DNA from: an uncultured Collinsella sp. | GTDB lineage: Bacteria; Actinomycetota; Coriobacteriia; Coriobacteriales; Coriobacteriaceae | Length of the DNA stretch: 64,000 bases | Direction: 5' to 3' | NCBI GenBank assembly: GCA_958435945.1 | Contig: CAUBIC010000004.1 | Location: forward strand, 1 to 64,000 | Part shown: piece by piece, positions 8,898 through 16,943 of the stretch | Layout of the letters: each line of letters opens with the position of its first letter | How positions within the stretch are numbered: the stretch's first letter is position 1 | Position numbers and translations under genes: made by a program | Notes under the pieces: generated by a model | Told to the model about the DNA's origin: nothing | What the model saw: only the letters and a program-made list of their open reading frames with translations | The model's database searches: none

Positions 8898-9743
8898 GTG
8901 TCGAAATTGATTATGGTTACAGGCGCTAATGGATATATCGGTAAGCATGTAATTGGCAGTCTGAGTCAACTTGGTGCCGATATTATTGCTGTCGATCGTG
9001 TCTGTTCCAGCGCCTTCAGCGATAACGCTCGCGTACGTTATGTCGAAGGGGATGTGCTCTCTCCTGAGTTTAATTTCGAATCCTTTGACATTGTTCCTGA
9101 TGCTTTGCTTCATTTGGCTTGGAGAAACGGATTCGATCATAACGCTTCGTCCCACTTGGATGACATGCCACTTCATTACGCCTTTATGAAACGCGCCATT
9201 GATTCTGGTGTTGAGCATGTGTGTGGCATGGGCACTATGCATGAAGTTGGATATTGGGAAGGTGCCATTGACGAGAATACCCCATGCGATCCCCAGGGTT
9301 TATATGGAATCGGTAAGAACGCATTAAGGCAGGCGTTTTTCTCTTATGCGAAAGGCCGAGGGGTGATTTGCCAGTGGATTAGAGGTTTTTATATCTACGG
9401 AGATGATATTAACTCAAGGTCTATATTCGGTAAGTTGCTGCGGGCTGATGCTGCTGGCGAATCGACATTCCCGTTTACTTCGGGGAAAAATAAATATGAT
9501 TTCATTTCTGTCGATGACCTAGCAGATCAAATTGCCGCCGTCGTTATGCAAGATAAAATCAATGGGATAATTAACTGTTGTTCTGGGGTTCCAGTATCCC
9601 TAGGAGACAAGATTGAGTCCTTTATTGAAGAGCACCATTTGGATATTAGGTTGGACTACGGTGCTTATCCGGATCGCCCCTATGACTCTCCTGCTGTTTG
9701 GGGAGATGCTACGAAGATCAACTCAATTTTGGAGATTTCCTAA
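8898..9743 (+). CDS. NAD-dependent sugar epimerase/dehydratase (candidate deoxysugar reductase)
   Basis: An extended SDR of 281 residues with the nucleotide motif VTGANGYIGKHV at the N-terminus, the catalytic Thr region GMGTMHEVGYWEG, and YGIGKN as the YxxxK pair. The start is GTG at 8898 behind GCGAGGC. The motif pattern and the location next to rfbA, rfbB and rfbC suggest a reductase acting on dTDP-4-keto-L-rhamnose, such as a dTDP-6-deoxy-L-talose dehydrogenase. This is an inference, strengthened because the reductase domain fused to RfbC looks dead. It could instead act on another nucleotide sugar. Confidence 0.7.
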   Translation: MSKLIMVTGANGYIGKHVIGSLSQLGADIIAVDRVCSSAFSDNARVRYVEGDVLSPEFNFESFDIVPDALLHLAWRNGFDHNASSHLDDMPLHYAFMKRAIDSGVEHVCGMGTMHEVGYWEGAIDENTPCDPQGLYGIGKNALRQAFFSYAKGRGVICQWIRGFYIYGDDINSRSIFGKLLRADAAGESTFPFTSGKNKYDFISVDDLADQIAAVVMQDKINGIINCCSGVPVSLGDKIESFIEEHHLDIRLDYGAYPDRPYDSPAVWGDATKINSILEIS

Positions 9744-9744
9744 G

Positions 9745-10548
9745 ATGTCATATAGCTCGGCTGATCACTCATTTGTCGTTTGTGCCTATAAGGATAATCC
9801 GTTTTTGACAAAAACAATACGGTCGCTTCAGAACCAGACGGTGCCCTCGAATGTTGTTGTCTCAACATCAACTCCATCTCCATATATTGAGGGGGTTTGT
9901 TCTGAGTGTGGCGTAAAAATGGTTATTAACCCCAAACCTCATTACGCTGGTGATGATTGGAACTTTGGCTACGACAGCGTTAATTCAAAGCTTGTTACCA
10001 TCGCCCATCAGGATGACTTGTATTCTCCAACATTTCTAGAGAAAACAATTGATTGCTTTAATCGTTATATAGAAAAGGACGTATCCATTTCGTTCACTGA
10101 TTACTATGAGATTAGAAATGGCTCGCGGATTAATTCGAATTTTATGCTTGCCATCAAGCGCATTATGAATCAACTATTCCTGTTGCCTAGCAACGGTACT
10201 GTGTTCTTAAAAAAGACCGTGCTCAGATTTGGATGTCCCATATGCTGTCCTTCGGTTACTTTAAATAAGGAGCTATTGGGACCGGGCGTGTTCGATACGA
10301 CGCTTCGCGATAGTTGTGACTACAAGACATGGGTAAAGCTGGCTTCCACCAACGGGCGCTTCTGCTACATTCCTGAAATTCTCATGGGTCATAGGATTTA
10401 CGCCGATTCAGCCACCTCTAAAAACCTCGATGAAAATATTCGCACGGGTGAAACGCTGTTGATTTTACGTGAGCTCTGGCCTGAGCCTATTGCCCGCTTT
10501 GTTAATCGTGTTTATTCAAATAGCGAGCGTCTGAATAACGTTAATTGA
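9745..10548 (+). CDS. GT2-family glycosyltransferase
   Basis: A 267-residue GT-A glycosyltransferase. The N-terminus has VVCAYKDNPFLTKTIRSLQNQT, then VTIAHQDDLYSP, where the DD matches the DXD metal-binding position; the C-terminal half carries CDYKTWVKLA. It starts 1 nt after the SDR stop with GGAG about 10 nt upstream, indicating co-transcription and coupling. Donor and acceptor are unknown; the dTDP-sugar genes on both sides suggest a deoxyhexose. Confidence 0.82.
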   Translation: MSYSSADHSFVVCAYKDNPFLTKTIRSLQNQTVPSNVVVSTSTPSPYIEGVCSECGVKMVINPKPHYAGDDWNFGYDSVNSKLVTIAHQDDLYSPTFLEKTIDCFNRYIEKDVSISFTDYYEIRNGSRINSNFMLAIKRIMNQLFLLPSNGTVFLKKTVLRFGCPICCPSVTLNKELLGPGVFDTTLRDSCDYKTWVKLASTNGRFCYIPEILMGHRIYADSATSKNLDENIRTGETLLILRELWPEPIARFVNRVYSNSERLNNVN

Positions 10549-10564
10549 TTGGGGAGTGATTCGA

Positions 10565-11461
10565 ATGAAAGGTATCGTTCTTGCGGGAGGGTCTGGCACG
10601 CGCCTTCATCCTATTACTAAAGCCGTCAATAAACAGCTGTTGCCCATTTACGATAAGCCACTTATCTATTATCCAATATCTGTTCTTATGCTTGCTGGTA
10701 TTAGGCAAGTTCTAATAATTACAAATCCATCTGATTTGACTTCTTATAAAACGCTCTTAGGTGATGGTTCCGATCTTGGGATGGAGATCGAATACGCTGT
10801 TCAAGAGAAGCCTAGAGGCCTTGCTGACGCTTTTGTTATTGGTCGCGAATTTCTGGCAGGAGAGCCTTGCGCGCTCGTTCTTGGCGATAACTTGTTTCAT
10901 GGTCAGTCGCTTTCTAAGGTTATCAATTCTGCGAAATGCAGTGTCGAACAACAAGGCGGCGCAGTTGTATTCGGATACCCAGTCAAGGATCCGCGGGCTT
11001 TTGGCGTCGTTGAATTTGACTCTAGGAATCGAGTAATTGGCATTAAGGAAAAACCGCAATTTCCAAAATCAAACTATGCAGTACCCGGGCTCTATTTCTA
11101 CGATGGCCAGGTTTCCGACATTGCGGCTGAGGTAAAGCCGTCGGCAAGGGGAGAGCTTGAAATTACCAGCGTCAACAGTGCTTATCTTAATAGGGGTGAG
11201 CTGTCTGTTGAACTTATGGGCCGAGGAATGGCATGGCTTGACACTGGCACTCCCACTGGGTTACTCAAGGCTGCTGAGTATGTTGAGGCGGTTCAGAGTC
11301 GTCAGGGGTATTACGTTGCATGTCTAGAGGAGATTGCCTATCGGCAGGGCTTCATCGATTGCTCACACCTGCGCCGTTTGGGTGAAAAGCTGAAGAAAAC
11401 CGATTACGGTAAGTATATTTTATCAATTGCAGATGAAGTCGAGAGGGTCAATCGTGCCTGA
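10565..11461 (+). CDS. rfbA: Glucose-1-phosphate thymidylyltransferase
   Basis: Makes dTDP-glucose, the first step of dTDP-rhamnose synthesis. The 298-residue protein has GIVLAGGSGTRLHPIT at the N-terminus, NKQLLPIYDKP, and GDNLFHG for metal and substrate binding. The ATG at 10565 has GGGGAG 6 nt upstream and is preferred over the GTG at 10556. The last 8 bases overlap the rfbB start. It is AT-rich (42% GC over 11401-11460), unlike rfbB. Confidence 0.93.
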   Translation: MKGIVLAGGSGTRLHPITKAVNKQLLPIYDKPLIYYPISVLMLAGIRQVLIITNPSDLTSYKTLLGDGSDLGMEIEYAVQEKPRGLADAFVIGREFLAGEPCALVLGDNLFHGQSLSKVINSAKCSVEQQGGAVVFGYPVKDPRAFGVVEFDSRNRVIGIKEKPQFPKSNYAVPGLYFYDGQVSDIAAEVKPSARGELEITSVNSAYLNRGELSVELMGRGMAWLDTGTPTGLLKAAEYVEAVQSRQGYYVACLEEIAYRQGFIDCSHLRRLGEKLKKTDYGKYILSIADEVERVNRA

Positions 11462-12473
11462 GCAATTTGAACCTAAGAACATTATCGTCACTGGAGGCTG
11501 CGGCTTCATCGGCAGCAATTTCGTGCACTATGTCGTGAACAACCACCCGGACGTCCACGTCACCGTCCTGGACAAGCTGACCTACGCCGGCAACCCCGAG
11601 AACATCGCCGGGCTGCCCTCCGACCGCGTGGAGCTCGTCGTGGGCGACATCTGCGACGCCGAGCTGCTGGATCGCATCGTCCCGGGGCACGATGCGATTG
11701 TGCACTACGCAGCCGAGAGCCACAACGACAATTCCATCGCCGATCCGGAGCCCTTTCTCCGCACCAACGTCGAGGGCACCTTCCGCCTGCTGGAGGCTGT
11801 CCGCAAGTACGGCGTCCGCTACCACCACGTTTCCACCGACGAGGTCTACGGCGACCTGGCGCTCGACGACCCCGCCAAGTTCACCGAGGAGACGCCTTAC
11901 CACCCGAGCTCGCCGTACAGTTCGACCAAGGCGAGCTCCGACATGCTCGTGCGCGCCTGGACCCGCACCTACGGCCTGCGCACCACGATCTCCAACTGCT
12001 CCAACAACTACGGCCCCTACCAGCACGTTGAGAAGTTCATCCCCAGGCAGATCACCAACATCGTCGACGGCGTGCGCCCCAAGCTCTACGGGAAGGGCGA
12101 GAACGTCCGCGACTGGATCCACACCGAGGACCACTCCTCGGCCGTCTGGGACATCCTGACCAAGGGCCGCATGGGGGAGACCTACCTCATCGGAGCCGAC
12201 GGCGAGAGGAACAACATCACCGTTCTCCGCATGATCCTCGAGGCGATGGGAAAGGACCCCGAGGACTTCGACTGGGTCGCCGACCGCCCTGGCCACGACC
12301 GCCGCTACGCCATCGACAGCACGAAGCTGCAGCGCGAGCTGGGCTGGAGGCCGGCCCACACCGACTTCGCCGAGGGGCTCAAGGCCACCATCGACTGGTA
12401 CGTCGCCAACGAGTCCTGGTGGCGCCCGGCCAAGGAGGCCACCGAGGCCCGCTACCGCGCGCAGGGCCAGTAA
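11454..12473 (+). CDS. rfbB: dTDP-glucose 4,6-dehydratase
   Basis: Converts dTDP-glucose to dTDP-4-keto-6-deoxyglucose. The 339-residue protein has the NAD motif TGGCGFIGSNF, VSTDEVYGD, the catalytic YSSTK, and NNYGPYQHVEKFIP. The GTG at 11454 is chosen because GAGAGG lies 7 nt upstream; it overlaps rfbA. From about 11500 the gene is very GC-rich (73% over 11581-11640), in sharp contrast to the AT-rich genes before it. Confidence 0.93.
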   Translation: MPEQFEPKNIIVTGGCGFIGSNFVHYVVNNHPDVHVTVLDKLTYAGNPENIAGLPSDRVELVVGDICDAELLDRIVPGHDAIVHYAAESHNDNSIADPEPFLRTNVEGTFRLLEAVRKYGVRYHHVSTDEVYGDLALDDPAKFTEETPYHPSSPYSSTKASSDMLVRAWTRTYGLRTTISNCSNNYGPYQHVEKFIPRQITNIVDGVRPKLYGKGENVRDWIHTEDHSSAVWDILTKGRMGETYLIGADGERNNITVLRMILEAMGKDPEDFDWVADRPGHDRRYAIDSTKLQRELGWRPAHTDFAEGLKATIDWYVANESWWRPAKEATEARYRAQGQ

Positions 12474-12494
12474 GACCGCCCGAGTACCCTTACG

Positions 12495-12553
12495 GGGCGC
12501 CCCGGGCGGACCGCAGGGCATGGGGATGATTCTGCGGCCCGCCCGGGGCGCCC
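12495..12553 (+). promoter_or_regulatory. GC-rich hairpin between rfbB and rfbC
   Basis: A perfect 15-bp inverted repeat (12495-12509 with 12539-12553) extends inward by six more pairs after one mismatch, leaving a loop of about 15 nt. It fills most of the 115-bp gap before the rfbC ribosome binding site (AGGAG at 12573-12577). No U-tract follows, so it looks like an mRNA stabiliser, pause or translation-control element more than an intrinsic terminator. Confidence 0.65.
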
Positions 12554-12588
12554 GCAACCTGAACATCGTCGATAGGAGCTTTTCCCAC

Positions 12589-13731
12589 ATGGCAGACATC
12601 GCATTCGAGAAGGACCTCTCCGTCACCGAGACCGGCATCGAGGGCCTCAAGGTCGTCGACCTGGCCGTCCACGACGACTCACGCGGCTGGTTCAAGGAGA
12701 ACTGGCAGCGTGCCAAGATGACCGCTCTGGGCATCCCCGACCTCCGTGTCGTCCAGAACAACATCTCCTATAACGAGAAGAGGGGCGTCACCCGCGGCAT
12801 CCACGCGGAGCCCTGGGACAAGTTCATCTCTGTGGCCCGCGGCTCGGTTTTCGGCGCCTGGGTGGACCTGCGCGAGGGCAGCGCCACCTACGGCAAGGTG
12901 TTCACCTGTACGCTCGACCCGTCCAGGGCCATCTACGTCCCGCGCGGCGTGGGCAACTCCTTCCAAGCGCTGGAGGATGGCACTGCATACACCTATCTGG
13001 TGGACGCCCACTGGTCGCTCGAGCTGAAGAAGACCTACACTTTCGTGAATCTTGCTGACCCTGAGCTCGGTATCGAGTGGCCTATCCCGCTTAGTGATGC
13101 CGTCATTTCTGAAGCAGACTTAAATCATCCATTTTTAAAGGATGTCGTGCCTATGGCTCCTAAAAGGACGCTGCTTGTAGGAAGTGAGACTGAGGTTGGA
13201 AATGCGATTAGGTCAATCGTCGAATGTCAGACAAGCTTAAAAGAATATGATTTTTTGGATAAATCAGCTTTCGATATCTGTGACCCAAGAACCTATGAAA
13301 GCATTGACGGTTCTATGTACGGCGCAATTATCAATTGCTCAACTAGCGGCTGTGATAGTTTGGGTGGTGGTGCGGAATGTGAGAGCGATGTTTGGACTGC
13401 CGATGCTATGGGTTCGGTTCATCTTGCTCGCTTCTGTGCCGAATACGGCATCAATCTCGTTTGCCTCAGCTTATTTACAGCTCGTAGACCTGACAGCGAC
13501 CATCTTTCGCTTGATTTAGACGGTGCTTTGCTGCCTCTAGGTCTGACTAAGGCAATGGAAGAGATTGCGGTTCAGTGCTGCCCTAGCCATTACATTATTC
13601 GTCTTGATCGCTATTTAATTTCAAATAATGATGCGCACTCGATAGCAGAAACAATTCTAGATATGCTGAAAAACAAGTTGCCTTACGGCACTTATTCATC
13701 GTCCGGACATTTGTTGGGCGCATATATTTAA
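12589..13731 (+). CDS. rfbC: dTDP-4-dehydrorhamnose 3,5-epimerase fused to a degenerate RfbD-like domain
   Basis: Residues 1-187 are an RmlC cupin: RGIHAEPWDKF with the catalytic His, VDLREGSATYGK, and DPELGIEWPIP. Residues 189-380 resemble RmlD reductase (the MAPKRTLLVG strand and the AFDICDPRTYESID stretch). However, the glycine motif is altered to VGSETEVGN. The STDYVFDG position reads CLSLFTARRP, and the YGxTK position reads LGLTK, so the catalytic Tyr is gone while the Lys remains. The domain is about 190 residues against the usual 280-300. The epimerase is probably active and the reductase probably not. The epimerase half is GC-rich (68% over 12901-12960), the reductase half AT-rich (33% over 13201-13260). 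Confidence 0.82.
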   Translation: MADIAFEKDLSVTETGIEGLKVVDLAVHDDSRGWFKENWQRAKMTALGIPDLRVVQNNISYNEKRGVTRGIHAEPWDKFISVARGSVFGAWVDLREGSATYGKVFTCTLDPSRAIYVPRGVGNSFQALEDGTAYTYLVDAHWSLELKKTYTFVNLADPELGIEWPIPLSDAVISEADLNHPFLKDVVPMAPKRTLLVGSETEVGNAIRSIVECQTSLKEYDFLDKSAFDICDPRTYESIDGSMYGAIINCSTSGCDSLGGGAECESDVWTADAMGSVHLARFCAEYGINLVCLSLFTARRPDSDHLSLDLDGALLPLGLTKAMEEIAVQCCPSHYIIRLDRYLISNNDAHSIAETILDMLKNKLPYGTYSSSGHLLGAYI

Positions 13732-13810
13732 TTAATTGAGCGTTCTTGCCTTATTATAAAGTGCTATGTAGTTTTCTTTTCCTTCTCGACTAGACTGAGG
13801 TTGGTGGGGT

Positions 13811-14503
13811 TTGTCTAATCATACAAAAGCTCTTATTGCAATTCCTGCATATAATGAAGAAGAGTGTATTAAAAATACCGTTACTGAGCTTAGGGCTATC
13901 GCACCTGAATTTGACTTCGTGATTATTAATGATGGGTCTCGCGACCGTACAGGCGAAATTTGTGGTTCGTTGAACTGTAACGTTATTACCATGCCAATTA
14001 ATTGCGGTCTGACAGTTGGTTTTCAGACCGCCGCTCGATATGCCGTCGATCAGGGTTACGACTATATGATTCAGTTCGATGCTGATGGGCAACATCGTCC
14101 GGAGTATTTGGCAGCTCTTGTTGAGAAGGCGGTAAATACTGGTTCCGACATTGTTATCGGTTCTAGGTTTCTGACTGTTCGCAAAGATAAATCGATGCGT
14201 ATGGTTGGTTCTCGCATGATTACTGTTTTGATTAAGGCGCTGACTGGACATCGCATCAGTGATCCCACATCCGGCTTTAGGCTGTTTAGTCGCCCTGTGC
14301 TCGAAAGGTATTATTACGACAACACTCTTAATCCCGAGCCAGAATCAATTGCCTTATTTTTAAAACAAGGATATTCGGTCTCCGAGGTCCAGGTTTCCAT
14401 GCGTGAACGCCAAGGTGGAGAGAGCTACTTGAATCCGGTTAAGTCCATACAGTATATGCTCCGGGTATTTGTAACGCTTCTTATTGTTCAGTGGTTTAGG
14501 TGA
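13811..14503 (+). CDS. GT2 glycosyltransferase, polyprenol-phosphate sugar synthase type
   Basis: A 230-residue DPM1/GT2 protein: AIPAYNEEECIKNTV at the N-terminus, VIINDGSRDRTGEI, then QFDADGQHRPE with the DXD motif, and GSRFL. It probably makes a polyprenyl-phosphate sugar or adds a sugar to a lipid carrier. The start is TTG at 13811 with GGTGGGG just upstream. It overlaps the DUF2304 gene by 4 nt (GTGA). This GT2-DUF2304 pair is a recurrent arrangement in actinobacterial and Firmicute cell-wall polysaccharide loci. Confidence 0.83.
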   Translation: MSNHTKALIAIPAYNEEECIKNTVTELRAIAPEFDFVIINDGSRDRTGEICGSLNCNVITMPINCGLTVGFQTAARYAVDQGYDYMIQFDADGQHRPEYLAALVEKAVNTGSDIVIGSRFLTVRKDKSMRMVGSRMITVLIKALTGHRISDPTSGFRLFSRPVLERYYYDNTLNPEPESIALFLKQGYSVSEVQVSMRERQGGESYLNPVKSIQYMLRVFVTLLIVQWFR

Positions 14504-14832
14504 TTGTTGTGTCTATATCACTTCGCGTGTTGCTGATTGTCAGCGCTGCTGTTGTTTTGATTTTTGTTGCCCGAAAGCTCAAGAAGTCCCAGATGCAAGC
14601 TCTGGATTCGTTGTTTTGGCTATTATTTAGCTTAAGTTTTGTAGTTTTAGGCATTTTTCCCGAAATAGCAACCGCTTTTTCAGCTCTCTTCGGTTTTGTT
14701 TCGCCTTCGAACTTAGTGTTTTTATACGTGATTGCTGTTCTCGTAGTGCGCGATTTCTGCAATTCCCTGCGCTTGGCTAAGTTGGAGGAACGCTTGAATT
14801 CTCTTGTTCAGGCGGTCGCATTAGATAAATAG
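14500..14832 (+). CDS. DUF2304-like small membrane protein
   Basis: A 110-residue protein with three predicted membrane helices (about residues 4-24, 38-60, 70-88), the last containing PSNLVFLYVIAVLVV, followed by a charged C-terminal helix (RLAKLEERLNSLV) that could be a short coiled coil. This matches DUF2304. The start codon GTG overlaps the preceding stop. Proteins of this family usually accompany a GT2 enzyme, and a role as its membrane partner is inferred. The biochemical function is unknown. Confidence 0.75.
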   Translation: MIVVSISLRVLLIVSAAVVLIFVARKLKKSQMQALDSLFWLLFSLSFVVLGIFPEIATAFSALFGFVSPSNLVFLYVIAVLVVRDFCNSLRLAKLEERLNSLVQAVALDK

Positions 14833-14860
14833 CACCTTCTTTTAGGCAATAGGATTCTGT

Positions 14861-16909
14861 ATGAGCATTTGGATTACATTTACTGGCGCAATTGCAGTGG
14901 CTACTTTTCTGCTGTTTTTTCCTGGGTACCTTTTACTTTCCCCTTTTAAGAGTATTCGGTTGCCAAAATTGGCAATTGCTCCAATCGTTTCTATTTTCAT
15001 TACTTGTGTGACCGGTGTTATTACTTCGGTATTTCTTCACTCTGTAAATGTGTGGGTTTTCATTTGCCTTGAACTAGCGATTCCGATTTTGGTTTTCGTT
15101 GCATCTTTTGTCTGGCGCCTTGTGAGATCTGTTCAGATGCCCGTAGGGTCCTGTTCTTGTTATTTGAATACTAAAGACGTTGATTTCCATCAAGTCCTGT
15201 ACCTGATCGTTGGGTTTATTGCTGCTATCTTTGTCTTTGTGTCCGTTCTCGGTTCGCCTGAGTTTTTTTCAGTTTCGATAGACAATTCGTATCATCTCAA
15301 TGAGATTCATGCTCTTGCCGCCACTGGCTGCTATTCTCCTGCGGGAATAAGCGTTTACCCGACCGTTCCTGGATATGGTTCCACTGGAGCTGGGTTTTAC
15401 CCCGCTGCATGGCATGTAATTTGCGCACTGGTGAGCAATCTTCTTTCTATTAGCGCTGCTGTCGCTATCAATGCAGTTAATTTCTCGTTTGTTGCTTTCG
15501 TATTTCCAATGAGCTGCTTTGCGTTGATGAGTGCCATTACTGAAAAAAAGACTTGTCTCGCACTGGGAGCTTTAATTTGCATTACTGCATATGCGTTCCC
15601 GTGGAGGCTGCTTACCTTCGGCGTCCTATATTCAAATCTTGCCGCTTTTTGCCTTGTATGCTCAGTTTGTTCCGTATTCATGAGTCTAACTAAGGGCGAA
15701 GGCCTGTCTATCCAAAACAGAGTTTTGTTGGCCTTTTTATTTCTTTTCGGGTTGTTCGATCTATTTTTGCTTCAACCTAATGGGGTTTTCTCTGTTGGCG
15801 TTTTGCTGCTTCCATACGCGGCTGCAAGGTTGTATAACTTTTGCATTGCGAAAAATCTCACTCCGCTCAAGTCGTTTTCTGCTGCGGTTGGCCTAGTTGT
15901 TTGCTTTGTTGCCGCTTGGATCGTTGCATATAATTTACCCATGATGCAAGGTGTTGTTAGCATTAGCTGGGGTCATTATACGTCGCCTTCGCAAATGTTG
16001 GTCAATTTCCTCTGCCAGTCGTACTCTCCGGATTCTCCCAGTAATCTGGTTCTTGGTTTATTCGTCATTGTGGGACTGTTTTATACTCTGCAGCGCGTTG
16101 AGCTTCGCTGGATGCCTGTTTCTTATTTTCTTGCGTTAGCCATCCATTTCTCCACAGGTGCTACAGAGGCAGTATTTAAACCGTGGTTTGCTGGATTTTG
16201 GTATACAGATCCATATAGAACAGCTACGTTGTGCACGCTTGCTGCGTTTCCGTTGGCGGTCCTTGGTTCTTCGATTGTTTTAGTTGAGCTAAGAAAGAGA
16301 ATTCTTGACGGCAAGCATATGTCTGCCGGATCGTTCAATCGACTTTATCCCGCTATATTTGTCGTGCTTTTTGTTACGGCTGTTTTCTATCCTTCATTTC
16401 AGATTCCGGGCTTGCTAAACGTTGAAATGGTATTTGGCAAAACAAGGAATGTAATTAAACGAGACTATGACATGTGCAACCCAGAGGAATTAAATGTGAA
16501 AGAGCTTGAGTTTGCATCGTCGGTAAAGGAGATTGTGGGTGATTCCGTTGTTTTAAATTCGCCCTACGACGGATCAGCTTTTCTTTACGGGTCTTCTGAT
16601 ATTCAGGTGTACTATCGCTCTTTAAACAGCTCTCCCGAGAATGACCCTAACGAGTCGATTGCCAGTAGGGCCATAAGGCATGGACTCTATAAGATTGGGT
16701 CGGATTCAGAGATAAGGCAGGCCGTTAAAGCATCTGGTGCCCATTATGTGCTATTGCTCGATTCCGATAATTGTAAATCAAGAGGTCATGTTTTTACGTA
16801 TAACCCGAATGACTGGGATGGTATCGAGGAGATTAACGATAAGACTCCTGGGTTTACACTATTAAAAAAATCGGGGCATTCTAGGCTGTATCGCATCGAT
16901 TTAGAGTAA
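14861..16909 (+). CDS. Large polytopic membrane protein, GT-C-like (DUF6541-like)
   Basis: A 682-residue protein with about 13 hydrophobic segments over the first 500 residues and a soluble C-terminal region of about 170 residues predicted to lie outside the membrane. A loop near residues 145-185 has acidic residues followed by PTVPGYGSTGAGFYPAAWH, in the position where GT-C enzymes hold catalytic acids. It follows the GT2/DUF2304 pair, so it may use the polyprenyl-phosphate sugar they make, transferring it outside the cell. DUF6541 assignment is from memory. A polymerase role is an alternative. Confidence 0.6.
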   Translation: MSIWITFTGAIAVATFLLFFPGYLLLSPFKSIRLPKLAIAPIVSIFITCVTGVITSVFLHSVNVWVFICLELAIPILVFVASFVWRLVRSVQMPVGSCSCYLNTKDVDFHQVLYLIVGFIAAIFVFVSVLGSPEFFSVSIDNSYHLNEIHALAATGCYSPAGISVYPTVPGYGSTGAGFYPAAWHVICALVSNLLSISAAVAINAVNFSFVAFVFPMSCFALMSAITEKKTCLALGALICITAYAFPWRLLTFGVLYSNLAAFCLVCSVCSVFMSLTKGEGLSIQNRVLLAFLFLFGLFDLFLLQPNGVFSVGVLLLPYAAARLYNFCIAKNLTPLKSFSAAVGLVVCFVAAWIVAYNLPMMQGVVSISWGHYTSPSQMLVNFLCQSYSPDSPSNLVLGLFVIVGLFYTLQRVELRWMPVSYFLALAIHFSTGATEAVFKPWFAGFWYTDPYRTATLCTLAAFPLAVLGSSIVLVELRKRILDGKHMSAGSFNRLYPAIFVVLFVTAVFYPSFQIPGLLNVEMVFGKTRNVIKRDYDMCNPEELNVKELEFASSVKEIVGDSVVLNSPYDGSAFLYGSSDIQVYYRSLNSSPENDPNESIASRAIRHGLYKIGSDSEIRQAVKASGAHYVLLLDSDNCKSRGHVFTYNPNDWDGIEEINDKTPGFTLLKKSGHSRLYRIDLE

Positions 16910-16943
16910 TTATTGTTTTAGTATCAATTGAAATTGGAGCCTC

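Noticed and set aside
11448..12764. A 438-codon open frame on the minus strand
   Set aside because: It is antisense to rfbB and rfbC, which have clear motifs and ribosome sites.
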